Source: Devosia sp.
GTDB lineage: Bacteria > Pseudomonadota > Alphaproteobacteria > Rhizobiales > Devosiaceae
DNA: 64,000 nucleotides
Reading direction: 5' to 3'
Assembly: GCF_017744655.1 (NCBI RefSeq)
Contig: NZ_JAGIAW010000002.1
Location: 301,124 to 365,123 of the forward strand
Position numbers and translations under genes: made by a program. The notes under the pieces were generated by a model. The model saw only the letters and a list, made by a program, of their open reading frames with translations, made no database searches and was not told the origin of the DNA. Below are positions 38,851 to 48,969 of the stretch, in pieces; the first letter of the stretch is position 1, and every line of letters begins with the position of its first letter.

Positions 38851-38895
38851 TGAAGTCTCTCCATGAGCTGGCTGGAGCGAGGATGCGGAATTCCG

Positions 38896-40044
38896 CTATC
38901 GCGCCGTGTTTGACGTTGGATATTCGAGCTGCATCGCCACGACATCTGCCGTGCCTAGGCCATATCGTTCGTTGATCGCCTGCAGACCCTGGTCCAGTGC
39001 CGCCGCGGGTTTCTGATCGGAAAAGTTCGAAACCATGCTTTCCGTAGACCCTTCTTGGGAGTTGCGGTCGGGCAGGATGCGGATGCCATTTGCCGATACG
39101 ATGACAGGCGCCTGGGCGAACGAGACCACCTTGGAGCGGTAAGTCCGCGACCACGCATCAGCCACCAGGGCGAGCGAGGCCTCGTCCATACCTTCTTCAA
39201 GGGCCATCTCGAACTCTTCGCGGTTCCAGAAAGCGAGCGTGTTAGCCATGATGGTCGTGACGAAGGGCCGCGTAAGCGTGAATGCCCCGCTCGCGTGCCG
39301 CGCATCCCAGTGCTCGACCCCGAGCTCGGCGGCTACCCCCTGGGCTTTTTCGCGTCCGGCGATGGCCTCGATCAGCGTCAGCATCATCGGCATGGAGGCT
39401 GTAATGCCCGTGGTCGTCGCGATGTTGCCGTCGATCACCATGCGGCGGTCAGCGACATAGTCGATGGTCGGGCTGCGCCGGAGCAGGTCTCTAAGATAGA
39501 ACCAGTGCGTCGTAGCGCGTTTTCCATCGAGCAGTCCGGCCGCGCCGACGACCTTCGCTCCGGCACAGATCCCGATGACTATGGCACCCTTGGCCGATTG
39601 CTGCTGCAGCCAAGCCAGTACGGCAGGGTCGTCATCCCTGCTCATCGCCGGCACGACCACATAGTCAGCCCCATCGGGATGGGCGGCGTCGAATTCAGAA
39701 ATGGTGGCGTCGGGCTCGACATTCAGCGCCGGATAAAGCTGCACCGGTCCCTGAGCTGTCGCCAGCATCATCACATCGGCAATATCGGCACGCCGCAGGA
39801 TCCCTGTCGGCATCAGATAATCGGTCGTTTCGGTCGCATCGTTGAGACCGATCACTGCAATGACAGGACGTCCCGATCGCTTAGGCGCAAGTGCTTCACG
39901 TGCGGCCTTTGCCTCGGCCGCTGGCGGTATCTGGGGCGTCAGCACAGTGGTGGGCGGCAACATCGCTATCCAGATGCCGAAGCCAAGAAGGCCAACGCTC
40001 ACAACGGCCGCAACGGCGACAGCGAGAAACCGCTTCATGCTCAA
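38896..40044 (-). CDS. DJ-1/PfpI family protein with N-terminal membrane anchor
   Basis: VIGICAGAKVVGAAGLLDGKRATTHWFYLRDLLRRSPTIDYVADRRMVIDGNIATTTGITASMPMMLTLIEAI is a GATase1/DJ-1-like domain. Confidence 0.85.
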   Translation of the reverse strand: MSMKRFLAVAVAAVVSVGLLGFGIWIAMLPPTTVLTPQIPPAAEAKAAREALAPKRSGRPVIAVIGLNDATETTDYLMPTGILRRADIADVMMLATAQGPVQLYPALNVEPDATISEFDAAHPDGADYVVVPAMSRDDDPAVLAWLQQQSAKGAIVIGICAGAKVVGAAGLLDGKRATTHWFYLRDLLRRSPTIDYVADRRMVIDGNIATTTGITASMPMMLTLIEAIAGREKAQGVAAELGVEHWDARHASGAFTLTRPFVTTIMANTLAFWNREEFEMALEEGMDEASLALVADAWSRTYRSKVVSFAQAPVIVSANGIRILPDRNSQEGSTESMVSNFSDQKPAAALDQGLQAINERYGLGTADVVAMQLEYPTSNTAR

Positions 40045-40139
40045 TCTCCTAAGAGTGTGACCTTCCTAGACGCCAGAGAGGACTGGCAAAAGGTCCAATT
40101 CTGACCGAGTATGTCAGACCACTTGGGGCGCGTTCGATA

Positions 40140-41636
40140 GTGTTGCACATCAATCTGGCGGAAAGAGACGACCTGAGCGGGGAGATTTATCGCCAGACGC
40201 GGCGCGCCATCGTCGGCGGCATGCTGCTGCCAAAAGACCGCCTGCCCTCGAGCCGCGAACTCGCACAATCTCTGAACGTCGCACGGTCGACGGTCGTGAT
40301 CGCCTATGAACAGCTTGCCGGGGAGGGCTTTATCGAGTCGGTACAAGGCGCCGGGACCTTTGTAAGCGTCTCGTCTTCGCAGGCGCGGAAACCTCTCGAC
40401 CCGCCGCGGCGACACGCCTTGGAACCACGCCCGGTCTGGGCGACGATTCCATTGCCCACGGCGTTCGATCATCCGGCGGAGTTCGATTTTCGTACCGGCC
40501 TGCCCGACGCGTCACTGTTTCCGCATAGGCAATGGCGCCGGCTGATCGCGCGTGAATTGCATGCCAATGAGGTCTCCGGCGAGGCAAAATACGGGTCGCC
40601 GGCCGGTCATGCAGAACTGCGCGGGGCAATCGCCCGGCACATTGGTGTGTCGCGAGGGATCAGCGCATCGCTCGACGACGTCGTCATCACCAATGGTACC
40701 CAGCAGGCGATCGACCTGCTGTCGCGCGTTCTACTCTCCCCTGGGGATCGCATAGCCATGGAAGATCCCGGCTACGAGGCTCCAAGGCGAGCCTTCGAAG
40801 CGGCCGGTATCCAGGTGATAGGCGTGCCGGTCGATGGCGATGGCCTGGTCGTCGATGCTTTGCCGGCCGGCGTCAAAGCCATCTATGTCACGCCATCGCA
40901 TCAATATCCGCTAACGGTCACCATGACGCTGGCACGCCGAAGGGCCTTGCTCGATTGGGCCGACCGAAACGGAGCCGCGATCATCGAGGATGACTACGAG
41001 GGGGAGTTCCGTTTCCAGGGCCGACCGCTCGATGCGCTGCAGACGCTCGATACCGCCGGCCGTGTCGTCTATGTCGGTTCCTTTTCGAAGACACTGCTGC
41101 CCACGCTGCGGCTCGGATTCGTGGTGGTGCCGGAAAATCTGCGCCTTGCAGTGCAGAAGGCGAAATATGTCAGCGACTGGACTACATCGACCTTGGAGCA
41201 GGCGGCCCTTTCACGCTTCATCGGGGACGGCAGTTTCGCCCGACATGTCAGGAAGGCCAGCAAGATATATCGCGTGCGGCATCAGATGATCTCGGAGATC
41301 ATCGCTGTCGATTTCGCCGAGCATCTCGAACTGGTTCCATCGACTACAGGGATACACCTGGCGGCACTGGCAAGGTCGGCATCGATAGACGACATCGCCA
41401 GGGTGACCGGTCGCGCTGCCGATGCGGGGGTGCAAGTCCACAGGCTTTCGTCATTCGCCGTGGGAGATACGCGGCGCGCAGGGATTGTGCTCGGTTATGG
41501 TGCCATCGCAACCGACCGGATTGAGGAAGGCTTGCGACAACTTCGGAATGCTTTCAGGGGTGATCCGTCATCGCTGCCAACCGCCACGACAGGCGAGATT
41601 TCATCACCCCGCGACCATGATCTCTTCCCACTCTGA
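40140..41636 (+). CDS. MocR/PdxR family transcriptional regulator (GntR wHTH + class I aminotransferase)
   Basis: YRQTRRAIVGGMLLPKDRLPSSRELAQSLNVARSTVVIAYEQLAGEGFIESVQGAGTFVS then PLP aminotransferase domain (VYVGSFSKTLLPTLRLGFVVVP). Confidence 0.93.
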   Translation: MLHINLAERDDLSGEIYRQTRRAIVGGMLLPKDRLPSSRELAQSLNVARSTVVIAYEQLAGEGFIESVQGAGTFVSVSSSQARKPLDPPRRHALEPRPVWATIPLPTAFDHPAEFDFRTGLPDASLFPHRQWRRLIARELHANEVSGEAKYGSPAGHAELRGAIARHIGVSRGISASLDDVVITNGTQQAIDLLSRVLLSPGDRIAMEDPGYEAPRRAFEAAGIQVIGVPVDGDGLVVDALPAGVKAIYVTPSHQYPLTVTMTLARRRALLDWADRNGAAIIEDDYEGEFRFQGRPLDALQTLDTAGRVVYVGSFSKTLLPTLRLGFVVVPENLRLAVQKAKYVSDWTTSTLEQAALSRFIGDGSFARHVRKASKIYRVRHQMISEIIAVDFAEHLELVPSTTGIHLAALARSASIDDIARVTGRAADAGVQVHRLSSFAVGDTRRAGIVLGYGAIATDRIEEGLRQLRNAFRGDPSSLPTATTGEISSPRDHDLFPL

Positions 41637-41709
41637 TATGTGGTGCGCAACCGTCTTGCTTCAAGACTCCGGTCATCGCGTAAATTCAGGCCCGTTCTGA
41701 TTTCGCGAG

Positions 41710-43188
41710 GTGACGGAAATGCCCCTTTCAACGCATGACGTGATTATCGCCGGAGGCGGTCCGACCGGGCTGATGCTGGCGGGAGAACTGGCCCTGGCAG
41801 GCGTCGATGTCGCAATTGTCGAACGGCGTGTGAACCAGGAGGTCGAAGGCTCACGCGCCAGCGGGTTGCATCCGCGAGCGATCGAACTTCTCGACCAACG
41901 CGGCATAGCCGACCGTTTCGTGTCGCAAGGGGACAAGCATCATGTCGTGTTGTTTGCAGGAGTCGTTCTTGACGCCAGCGATCGGCCGACCCGCCACAAC
42001 TACACGCTCGCGCTGTGGCAGGCCAAGATAGAGCGCGGCCTGGCCGACTGGATTTCCGAACTGGCGGTGCCGGTCTATCGCGGCTGCGAGGTCACGGGCT
42101 CCGAGCAAGACGACACCGGCGTGACCGTCAGGTTAGATGACACTCGGATGCTGGAATCGAAATTTCTTGTCGGATGCGATGGCGGTCGCAGCCTTGTCCG
42201 CAAGACCGCCAATATCGACTTCCCAGGCTGGGACCCGGCCATCAGTTACCTGATTTTCGAAGCCGATATGGCGGACGAACCGGCACTAGGCATGCGTCAT
42301 GGTGAAAAAGGGGTCTATGCCCTTGGCAGGCTCGAGGACGGCAAGCGCGTGCGCGGCGTCGTGACGGAGCAGGAGCTTGAGCGGGGCGAGCCCGACAGCG
42401 CCGCCCTTCGTGCTGCGCTTGTTGCTGCCTATGGATCGGACTTCGGCGTTCATAATGTCACTTGGCTGTCGCGGTTCACCGATGCGGCGCGGCAGGCGGC
42501 CGCCTACCGCAAGGGACGCATCTTGCTGGCGGGTGATGCAGCCCATGTGCATTCTCCGGTCGGCGGACAGGGGCTGAATATTGGTCTGCAGGATGCGGTG
42601 AATCTGGGGTGGAAGCTGGCGCAGGTGGTCCGGGACATTTCACCGGACAGCCTGCTGGACACCTACCATGCCGAACGGCATCCGGTGGGAGCGGCGCTGC
42701 TCAAGAACACCCTGGCACTCACCGCGCTCAATCGTGGTGACGCGCGAACCAGCGCCTTGCGCGAGATGATGGTGGGGGTGATGCAAATGGATGCGCTGCG
42801 CAGGTGGTATGCGGCAATGATGTCGAGCCTCGACATCCGGTACGACCTGGGCGAGGGACACGGGCTGCTTGGACGCCGCATGCCCGACCTGGATCTTGTC
42901 ACTGGCGACGGCCCAACGCGGGTCTTTGCCTTCCTGCATGATGCAAGGCCGCTGCTGCTCAATTTCGGCGAACCCGGGAGCCTCGATATCGTGGGCCGGG
43001 CAGACCGCATTAAACTGATTGACGCGAAGTTGGTGGGGAAATGCGAGCTTCCCGTGATCGGCGTGGTCGAGGCGCCGACCGCCGTGTTGATCCGGCCAGA
43101 TGGGCACGTGGTCTGGGTGGGGGAGGGTAGTGCCAAGGGCCTTAATGAAGCCCTTGGTACGTGGTTCGGCAATGCCACCGAGGCATAG
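41710..43188 (+). CDS. FAD-dependent aromatic monooxygenase (rifampicin-monooxygenase-like / PheA-TfdB family)
   Basis: DVIIAGGGPTGLMLAGELALAGVDVAIVERR, GRILLAGDAAHVHSPVGGQGLNIGLQDAVNLGWKLA. Confidence 0.87.
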   Translation: MTEMPLSTHDVIIAGGGPTGLMLAGELALAGVDVAIVERRVNQEVEGSRASGLHPRAIELLDQRGIADRFVSQGDKHHVVLFAGVVLDASDRPTRHNYTLALWQAKIERGLADWISELAVPVYRGCEVTGSEQDDTGVTVRLDDTRMLESKFLVGCDGGRSLVRKTANIDFPGWDPAISYLIFEADMADEPALGMRHGEKGVYALGRLEDGKRVRGVVTEQELERGEPDSAALRAALVAAYGSDFGVHNVTWLSRFTDAARQAAAYRKGRILLAGDAAHVHSPVGGQGLNIGLQDAVNLGWKLAQVVRDISPDSLLDTYHAERHPVGAALLKNTLALTALNRGDARTSALREMMVGVMQMDALRRWYAAMMSSLDIRYDLGEGHGLLGRRMPDLDLVTGDGPTRVFAFLHDARPLLLNFGEPGSLDIVGRADRIKLIDAKLVGKCELPVIGVVEAPTAVLIRPDGHVVWVGEGSAKGLNEALGTWFGNATEA

Positions 43189-43295
43189 ATAGGGATTGCG
43201 GCAGTCCTGAGGGAACAGGCTTGGTGGCCGATTGAGCGTGAGATGATCTGGGGCGTCACTCTTTGTCCCGCCTCAGAAAGCTCAGCTATCGTTCA

Positions 43296-45242
43296 TTATG
43301 CGGGGGAACGACGCCACTTGGCCAGATAGTTGCTGCGGTCGAACGGATTGAATCCCGTCCTTAGCCGTCCGTTCGGCGATCCCATCGGCGCGTAATGATC
43401 GAAGGCGCTTTCCATTGTCCCGGCACCACTCGTCACGTCAGGCAATTGCCTCTGGAGCCGTTGCAACGAAGCGGTCGCGATAGTGCCTTCCAGCCTGGCC
43501 GCCCTGCTTTCGACTACGGTGCCCGCTAACGTGGCTCCGGCTTGACCCAGCAGGGTCAGCAGACTGCCGATCGTCTCCGGTGGCGCATCGATCCGGAACC
43601 GACTGACCGGTTCGCAGACAAAAGTTTCCGCCGCGGAGAGCGCTGCCGCCACCACCAAGGGCGTCAATTGCCGGAAATCTGCCGCTGTGCTCTCCGGTGC
43701 CGCCTGACCTGCGGCGGTCATAGTGAATTGGCAATCGATCACCGGCCAGCCAAACCGACCCTGCTTTAAGGTTTCGGCTACAGTCTCCTCGACGGCACGA
43801 TAAAAGCCTGCCGGCATGAGGCCGCTATTAACGGCAAAGGTGAAGGTGTTGCCGGCGCCTGGCGGGCGTGGTTCGGCGCGCAGGCCAATCGTAGCAAAGA
43901 ATGGATTATCGCTCTCAAACAGCACGTCCAGAGCTTCGCCGACGCCGACCAACCGTTCCGCACAGATCACTGTGCTTTCGAGGAAATCGACCGCCAGGCC
44001 AAAATCCTGCTCCAGCGTCGAGCCTATGACTTCTTTCTGCACCTCGCCATAAAGCGACACGAAGATTTCGCCCGCGTCCTCGTTGTGGCGGAGGTTTATC
44101 AGCGGATCCTGCTCGGCCAACTGGCCCAGGGCAATCCATAGCGCCTGCCGATCCGACGGACGCCGCGCCAGTACCTGCGTTTCGAGGGTGGGAGCTGCAA
44201 AATAGGCCCGCCGCTCAAAAGCCGAATTCGGCCCGACGATATCGCCGATGACGGCACCGGCCAACCCACTGATGCGGCCAACCTGTCCAGCGCCGAGAAT
44301 GCCGGTCGGCACGAGCCTGCCGGCGTCAAAGACATGGATGCTGGTGACGCGTTCCTGGCCCTTTGGCAAGTCGAGCAAATCGCGGACTTGGATCGTGCCC
44401 GATGTCAAAGTCAGATACGCTTGTTTTTCACCGCCCCAACCGCGATCGATCTTAAAAATATGTCCCTGCACAGGCCCCGTGGAATCTGGTTGCCGGCCCG
44501 GCAGCATGGTTTCAATGGCCGACATCAGGGCGTCGACACCGGCCCCAGTCGCCGCTGAACCAGCAAAGGCCGGATGGATCACGCCTTTTCGCACTTGTTC
44601 CACCAGAGCGTGCCGCACCCTTTGCTCGGTCAGGCCCTGGGGCGCGAGGACAAAATCGTCAAGGAGGTCATCATCATTTTCGACCAGGAGGTCGACCAGG
44701 ACCTGCCGCGATGGCTCAGTAGCAAAATCCCGCGCCGTGACCATCATGGTCTTGCTGCCGGCATTGCTGATTGCCGACATCGCCAAGGCACGTAGCTGCA
44801 ATTGCTCGGCCAGCGATGCAATGACACGCGCGTAGTCTGCGCCGAGTCGATCGACCTTGTTGACGAAAAACACGAAGGGTACGCGCAACCGACGCAGAGC
44901 GCGTACCAGGACACGCGTCTGCGCCTGAACGCCCTCCACTGCTGAGACTACGACCACGGCGGCATCAAGGATGCCGAGCGTACGCTCGACTTCGGCAATG
45001 AAGTCGGGGTGACCGGGCGTGTCGACGAGATTGACGATCGTGTTGCCGATCGAAAAAGACACTACCGCGGCCTTGATGGTTATGCCGCGTTGCCGCTCGA
45101 GGTCGAGACTATCTGTTTGCGTATTGCCAGCATCGACGCTGCCAAGTTTTTTGATGGCGCCAGCGTCAAAAAGCAGTCGTTCAGTAAGGCTAGTCTTGCC
45201 TGCGTCTACATGGGCCAGGATGCCCAAATGCAATGTGCGCAT
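43296..45242 (-). CDS. Tetracycline-resistance-type ribosomal protection protein (translation-factor GTPase, Tet(M)/OtrA-like)
   Basis: MRTLHLGILAHVDAGKTSLTERLLFDAGAIKKLGSVDAGNTQTDSLDLERQRGITIKAAVVSF...NLVDTPGHPDFIAEVERTLGILDAAVVVVSAVEGVQAQTRVL; 648 aa. Confidence 0.88.
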   Translation of the reverse strand: MRTLHLGILAHVDAGKTSLTERLLFDAGAIKKLGSVDAGNTQTDSLDLERQRGITIKAAVVSFSIGNTIVNLVDTPGHPDFIAEVERTLGILDAAVVVVSAVEGVQAQTRVLVRALRRLRVPFVFFVNKVDRLGADYARVIASLAEQLQLRALAMSAISNAGSKTMMVTARDFATEPSRQVLVDLLVENDDDLLDDFVLAPQGLTEQRVRHALVEQVRKGVIHPAFAGSAATGAGVDALMSAIETMLPGRQPDSTGPVQGHIFKIDRGWGGEKQAYLTLTSGTIQVRDLLDLPKGQERVTSIHVFDAGRLVPTGILGAGQVGRISGLAGAVIGDIVGPNSAFERRAYFAAPTLETQVLARRPSDRQALWIALGQLAEQDPLINLRHNEDAGEIFVSLYGEVQKEVIGSTLEQDFGLAVDFLESTVICAERLVGVGEALDVLFESDNPFFATIGLRAEPRPPGAGNTFTFAVNSGLMPAGFYRAVEETVAETLKQGRFGWPVIDCQFTMTAAGQAAPESTAADFRQLTPLVVAAALSAAETFVCEPVSRFRIDAPPETIGSLLTLLGQAGATLAGTVVESRAARLEGTIATASLQRLQRQLPDVTSGAGTMESAFDHYAPMGSPNGRLRTGFNPFDRSNYLAKWRRSPA

Positions 45243-45252
45243 AATTTGTCAT

Positions 45253-45287
45253 CTTCTCAGAATTCCACATGTGGTTTCGATGAGAAG
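45253..45287 (-). promoter_or_regulatory. Inverted repeat in the 5' region of the ribosomal protection gene
   Basis: cttctca ... ccacatgtgg ... tgagaag: outer 7-bp arms enclosing a 10-bp palindrome, about 10 bp upstream of the start codon. Confidence 0.45.
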
Positions 45288-45855
45288 CGACTCGGGGCAT
45301 TTGAACCTCTATGCGCAAAAGCAGAAAATGCTCGCGTCTGCTCCTATGGAGCAACATGAAAGTATCGCGAATTGCGAGATCAGGTCAACGGTTCAGGCGC
45401 GCTATGCGCGCGACGAATTCCAATATGTTCGCTTTGGGATAGTGGCTAACCCCTCGCAGTTTCTGCGTTGGCATAGCCGTCTTGAGGTATAGGGGCTTTT
45501 GAGGCTGATATGTGTCACTGACCCCGACAATACATATTATCTCCTCATAGGACGGCGACATCAATATTGTGCTTTATGAGGCCGATGGCCGCTTTTGGCA
45601 GTCCGAGAACTTTAGCAGAATGACTGAAACGGGGTGCCTTCCGGCTAGGCCGCTGCCGACCCCGTTTCGGCCGTTGGGAGCCACAGACAGCATTCGAAAG
45701 CCGCCATTAGTCACGGCTCGCGGATGTAGCCAATGGACGGCTTTTCGCGTTCATGCTTAAACAAGGGCAGCATCAAGACGTTGGACCTTCCAGGAAGCGT
45801 CATGTTTTTACGGCCGACAGCTCTCCGGTATTGCTGATCAGCGATTAAAAGCGTG

Positions 45856-47013
45856 TCATTGGAACCATGTCGTGCCCGGATATTGATGGGCTCTCGCCAC
45901 CTCTTCATTGAGTTCAAGCCCGATACCGGGCCGATCGTTGAGGGCGATCTTGCCGTTCTTGATGATGTCGCCACCGTCGGTGATGGTCGACCAATAGTCG
46001 CGATGGAACCAGTGGAACTCCAGCACGAGGAAATTCGGCACCGTGGCACAGACCTGGGCGGATGCCATGGTGCCGATGGGCGAGGAGACGTTATGCGGGG
46101 CGAAGGGGATCGAATACAGATCGGCAAGCTCTGCGATCTTGCGGCATTCCGATAGCCCGCCGCATTTGGGAATATCGGGCATGATGATATCGACCGCCTG
46201 CTGTTCCAGGAGCTTGCGGAAGCCATGCCGGAGGTAGAGATTTTCGCCAGCGCAAATCGGGGTCGAGGTCGAGCGCGTGATCTCGGCCATGACATCAATG
46301 TTTTCAGGCGGGATCGGCTCTTCGAGCCACATCAGCTGCAGATGCTCGAGATCCCGCGCGAGGCGAATGGCGCTGTGCTTGTCGAGCCTGGTATGCAGAT
46401 CGCACGCGACTTCCACACCCTTGCCGGCGGCCTTCACCACCATCTCGGCCAGTTGCACCATGCGATCATGCTCCCACTTGTTGGGAGTCATGTTGAAGCC
46501 GTCCTTCTCATACCACCCGGTCTCGGTTCCGGTATGGCCATAGGCGCGGATATCCAGGTCTACCTTGAGCGCGGTGAAGCCGGCGGCGAGAACCTGATCC
46601 ACCTCGGCCTGAACTTCGTCCATGTTCATGCCGGGAGACACCTCGCAGTCGCAATAGACGCGGATGTTGTCCCGGAATTTGCCGCCGAGCAGCTCATAGA
46701 TCGGTACACCGAGCGCCTTGCCCTTGAGATCCCACAGCGCAATCTCGACCCCGGTCAGGGCGGTGATCAGGGCCCCGGCAAAGCCGCCTTCGAAGACGAG
46801 GCTGCGCCGGATCTCTTCAAAGATCGCATCGATGGCGAAGGGATCGCGGCCGACCAGTTTTTCGGCAAGTTCATGCTGGATAATGGCAATCGCCTGATGG
46901 CCGCCATGGACGCATTCGCCAATGCCGGTGATCCCCGCATCGGTTTCGATACGAACCCACAAATGCATGCAATGGCCGACCGTAGCAGCCGTCTTGACCG
47001 AGGTTATCTTCAA
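45856..47013 (-). CDS. Enolase superfamily sugar-acid dehydratase (mandelate racemase/muconate lactonizing type), paralog 1
   Basis: [81 protein letters not shown]. Confidence 0.9.
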   Translation of the reverse strand: MKITSVKTAATVGHCMHLWVRIETDAGITGIGECVHGGHQAIAIIQHELAEKLVGRDPFAIDAIFEEIRRSLVFEGGFAGALITALTGVEIALWDLKGKALGVPIYELLGGKFRDNIRVYCDCEVSPGMNMDEVQAEVDQVLAAGFTALKVDLDIRAYGHTGTETGWYEKDGFNMTPNKWEHDRMVQLAEMVVKAAGKGVEVACDLHTRLDKHSAIRLARDLEHLQLMWLEEPIPPENIDVMAEITRSTSTPICAGENLYLRHGFRKLLEQQAVDIIMPDIPKCGGLSECRKIAELADLYSIPFAPHNVSSPIGTMASAQVCATVPNFLVLEFHWFHRDYWSTITDGGDIIKNGKIALNDRPGIGLELNEEVARAHQYPGTTWFQ

Positions 47014-47037
47014 TTGTTCTTCTTCCGATTGAAGGTT

Positions 47038-48165
47038 TCAGATCATGGTTTTGGCGAGAATGGTCCGGTAGTCGTCAGCCGACAGGAGCTTGGGATTGGT
47101 CTGATGGCTATGGTCGGCCAAGGCGCCGGTGATGACCGTGTCGAGCATTGCATCCGTGACACCAAGCGTTCGAAGGCCCCTGGGGATACCAAGGCGTTTG
47201 TTGAGCGTGCGAAGAGCGTCGGGCAGGTCGGTGCCGGACGGCAGGCCGAGAACGGTGGTGAGGCGAGCGAGTTTTTCCGCTGTCACGTCGGCGTTGAACG
47301 CCAGAACTTCGGGCATGAGAATGGCATTGAGTGTGCCATGATGCAGCGAGACCGCTTTAAGCCCGCCAAGCGCGTGTGACAGGGAATGGACTGCGCCGAG
47401 CCCCTTCTGGAATGTCAGGCCGCCCTGGAGCGAGCCCATCATCATCTCAGTGCGCGCATCGATATCCTGGCCATCGGCGACCGCACGGTCGATGCTGCGC
47501 CAGATGCGGGCCGCGCCATCGAGGGCGATGGCTTCGGCGGGTGGATTGTAACGGGGCGAGAAGAAGGTTTCGATGCAATGGGAAAGCGCGTCGAGCCCGG
47601 TGGCAGCGGTGAGGCCGGGCGGCAGACCGAGCGTCAGTTCCGGATCGCAGAGGGCGCGGCGCGGGATCAGGTGTGGACTGATGAAGCCGAGTTTTCGACC
47701 ATCTGAGAGCGTCAGCAGGGCGGCGCGCCCGACTTCGGCCCCGGTGCCAGCCGTGGTCGGGATGGCGATGACGGGCGCAAGATTGCCGGTGATGTGTTCG
47801 AGCCCGCCAAGGATCATGGCATAGCGTTCGAGCGGCCCTTCATGACTTGCAAGGAGGGCAACCCCCTTGGCAAGATCGATGGGCGAGCCGCCGCCCAGCG
47901 CCACCACGCCGTCGCAGTGCGCTTCGGCAAAGATGTGGACGGCAGCGAGCACCGCCTCTTCGGTCGGGTTGGGTGGCACCTCGAGGAAGACCGCTGTTCC
48001 TGCGGGGCATAGGGCCTTGACCTGATCGACGAGGCCCGTGCTGAAAAGACCCCGATCGCTGACGAGGAGCGGCCGTTCCACGCCTAGCGTTGCGAGATGC
48101 GCCGGCAGTGTTGCAAGCGTGCCGGCACCAAATTCGATCGTCGTCAGATAGCTGATCAGGCTCAT
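47038..48165 (-). CDS. Iron-containing alcohol dehydrogenase
   Basis: GVVALGGGSPIDLAKGVALL, IAIPTTAGTGAEVGRAALL, ATGLDALSHCIETFFS, HSLSHALGG. Confidence 0.92.
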   Translation of the reverse strand: MSLISYLTTIEFGAGTLATLPAHLATLGVERPLLVSDRGLFSTGLVDQVKALCPAGTAVFLEVPPNPTEEAVLAAVHIFAEAHCDGVVALGGGSPIDLAKGVALLASHEGPLERYAMILGGLEHITGNLAPVIAIPTTAGTGAEVGRAALLTLSDGRKLGFISPHLIPRRALCDPELTLGLPPGLTAATGLDALSHCIETFFSPRYNPPAEAIALDGAARIWRSIDRAVADGQDIDARTEMMMGSLQGGLTFQKGLGAVHSLSHALGGLKAVSLHHGTLNAILMPEVLAFNADVTAEKLARLTTVLGLPSGTDLPDALRTLNKRLGIPRGLRTLGVTDAMLDTVITGALADHSHQTNPKLLSADDYRTILAKTMI

Positions 48166-48198
48166 CGGTTGTCGCCTCGCTTGGGCCGGGGATCGGCT

Positions 48199-48945
48199 CT
48201 AGAGCGGTTTGATCGGGTTGAGTTTGCGCCAGGCCTGGTATTCGTCTTCGGCGTCCGGATGGAGCGGGTAGTAGCGCTGCAAGGGCTCGCCGGCCATGAG
48301 CTTCATGCGCGAAAACTCTTCCCACTCGGCGTGCTTTTTGCCGTCTTCCATCACCGCCTCGGCCATCGATACCGGCACGACGACCGCGCCATCGTCATCG
48401 GCAACGATGATGTCGCCGGGAACGACAGTTACGCCGCCGCAGGCGATGGTGACATTGACGGCGTTGGGGAAGATGTCGGTCTGCACGTGGTAATTGGGCG
48501 ACCAGCCCTTGAGCCAGAGAGCGAGATCGAGCTTTTCGACATTGGGGCGGTCGCGCATGACGCCATCGATGATGATGCCGGCCCCGCCGCGACCTTTGAA
48601 ATAGGTGGACATCATGTCCCCGAAAATGCCCGAGCGCATGTCGCCGCGCGCGTCGACGACCACGACGTCGCCTTCCTGCACGTGGTAGAGCACGTGGCGG
48701 TGAAGCTGGGTTTCAGGATCGGCATATTCGCCTTCCCTGAAAAGGTCGGGGCGCTGCGGCAGGCATTGCAGCGTCAGGGCCGGACCGCAAATGGTCTTGC
48801 CCTTGGTCTGGGGCAGGATGCCGGTCATATGCGGGTTCTTGAAACCCATATGCCCCAGCGAACCGGCAATCGTAGCGGCGCCCAGGTGGCGCAGACCCTC
48901 GATCAGATGCTTGGGCGGGCGGCTGATATCGGCAGTCTTGATCAC
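48199..48945 (-). CDS. RraA-like / 4-hydroxy-4-methyl-2-oxoglutarate aldolase family protein
   Basis: GDVVVVDARGDMRSGIFGDMMSTYFKGRGGAGIIIDGVMRD...VTVVPGDIIVADDDGAVVVP. Confidence 0.9.
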   Translation of the reverse strand: MIKTADISRPPKHLIEGLRHLGAATIAGSLGHMGFKNPHMTGILPQTKGKTICGPALTLQCLPQRPDLFREGEYADPETQLHRHVLYHVQEGDVVVVDARGDMRSGIFGDMMSTYFKGRGGAGIIIDGVMRDRPNVEKLDLALWLKGWSPNYHVQTDIFPNAVNVTIACGGVTVVPGDIIVADDDGAVVVPVSMAEAVMEDGKKHAEWEEFSRMKLMAGEPLQRYYPLHPDAEDEYQAWRKLNPIKPL

Positions 48946-48969
48946 GTCTAGTCCTCCACTCCGGCCGGG

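Noticed and set aside
29389-45000. A second attachment site (repeat of the tRNA-Ser 3' end) marking the right island border
   Set aside because: Scanned by eye for ttcgaatccc/ctctccgcca and found no convincing second copy; a computed search is needed.
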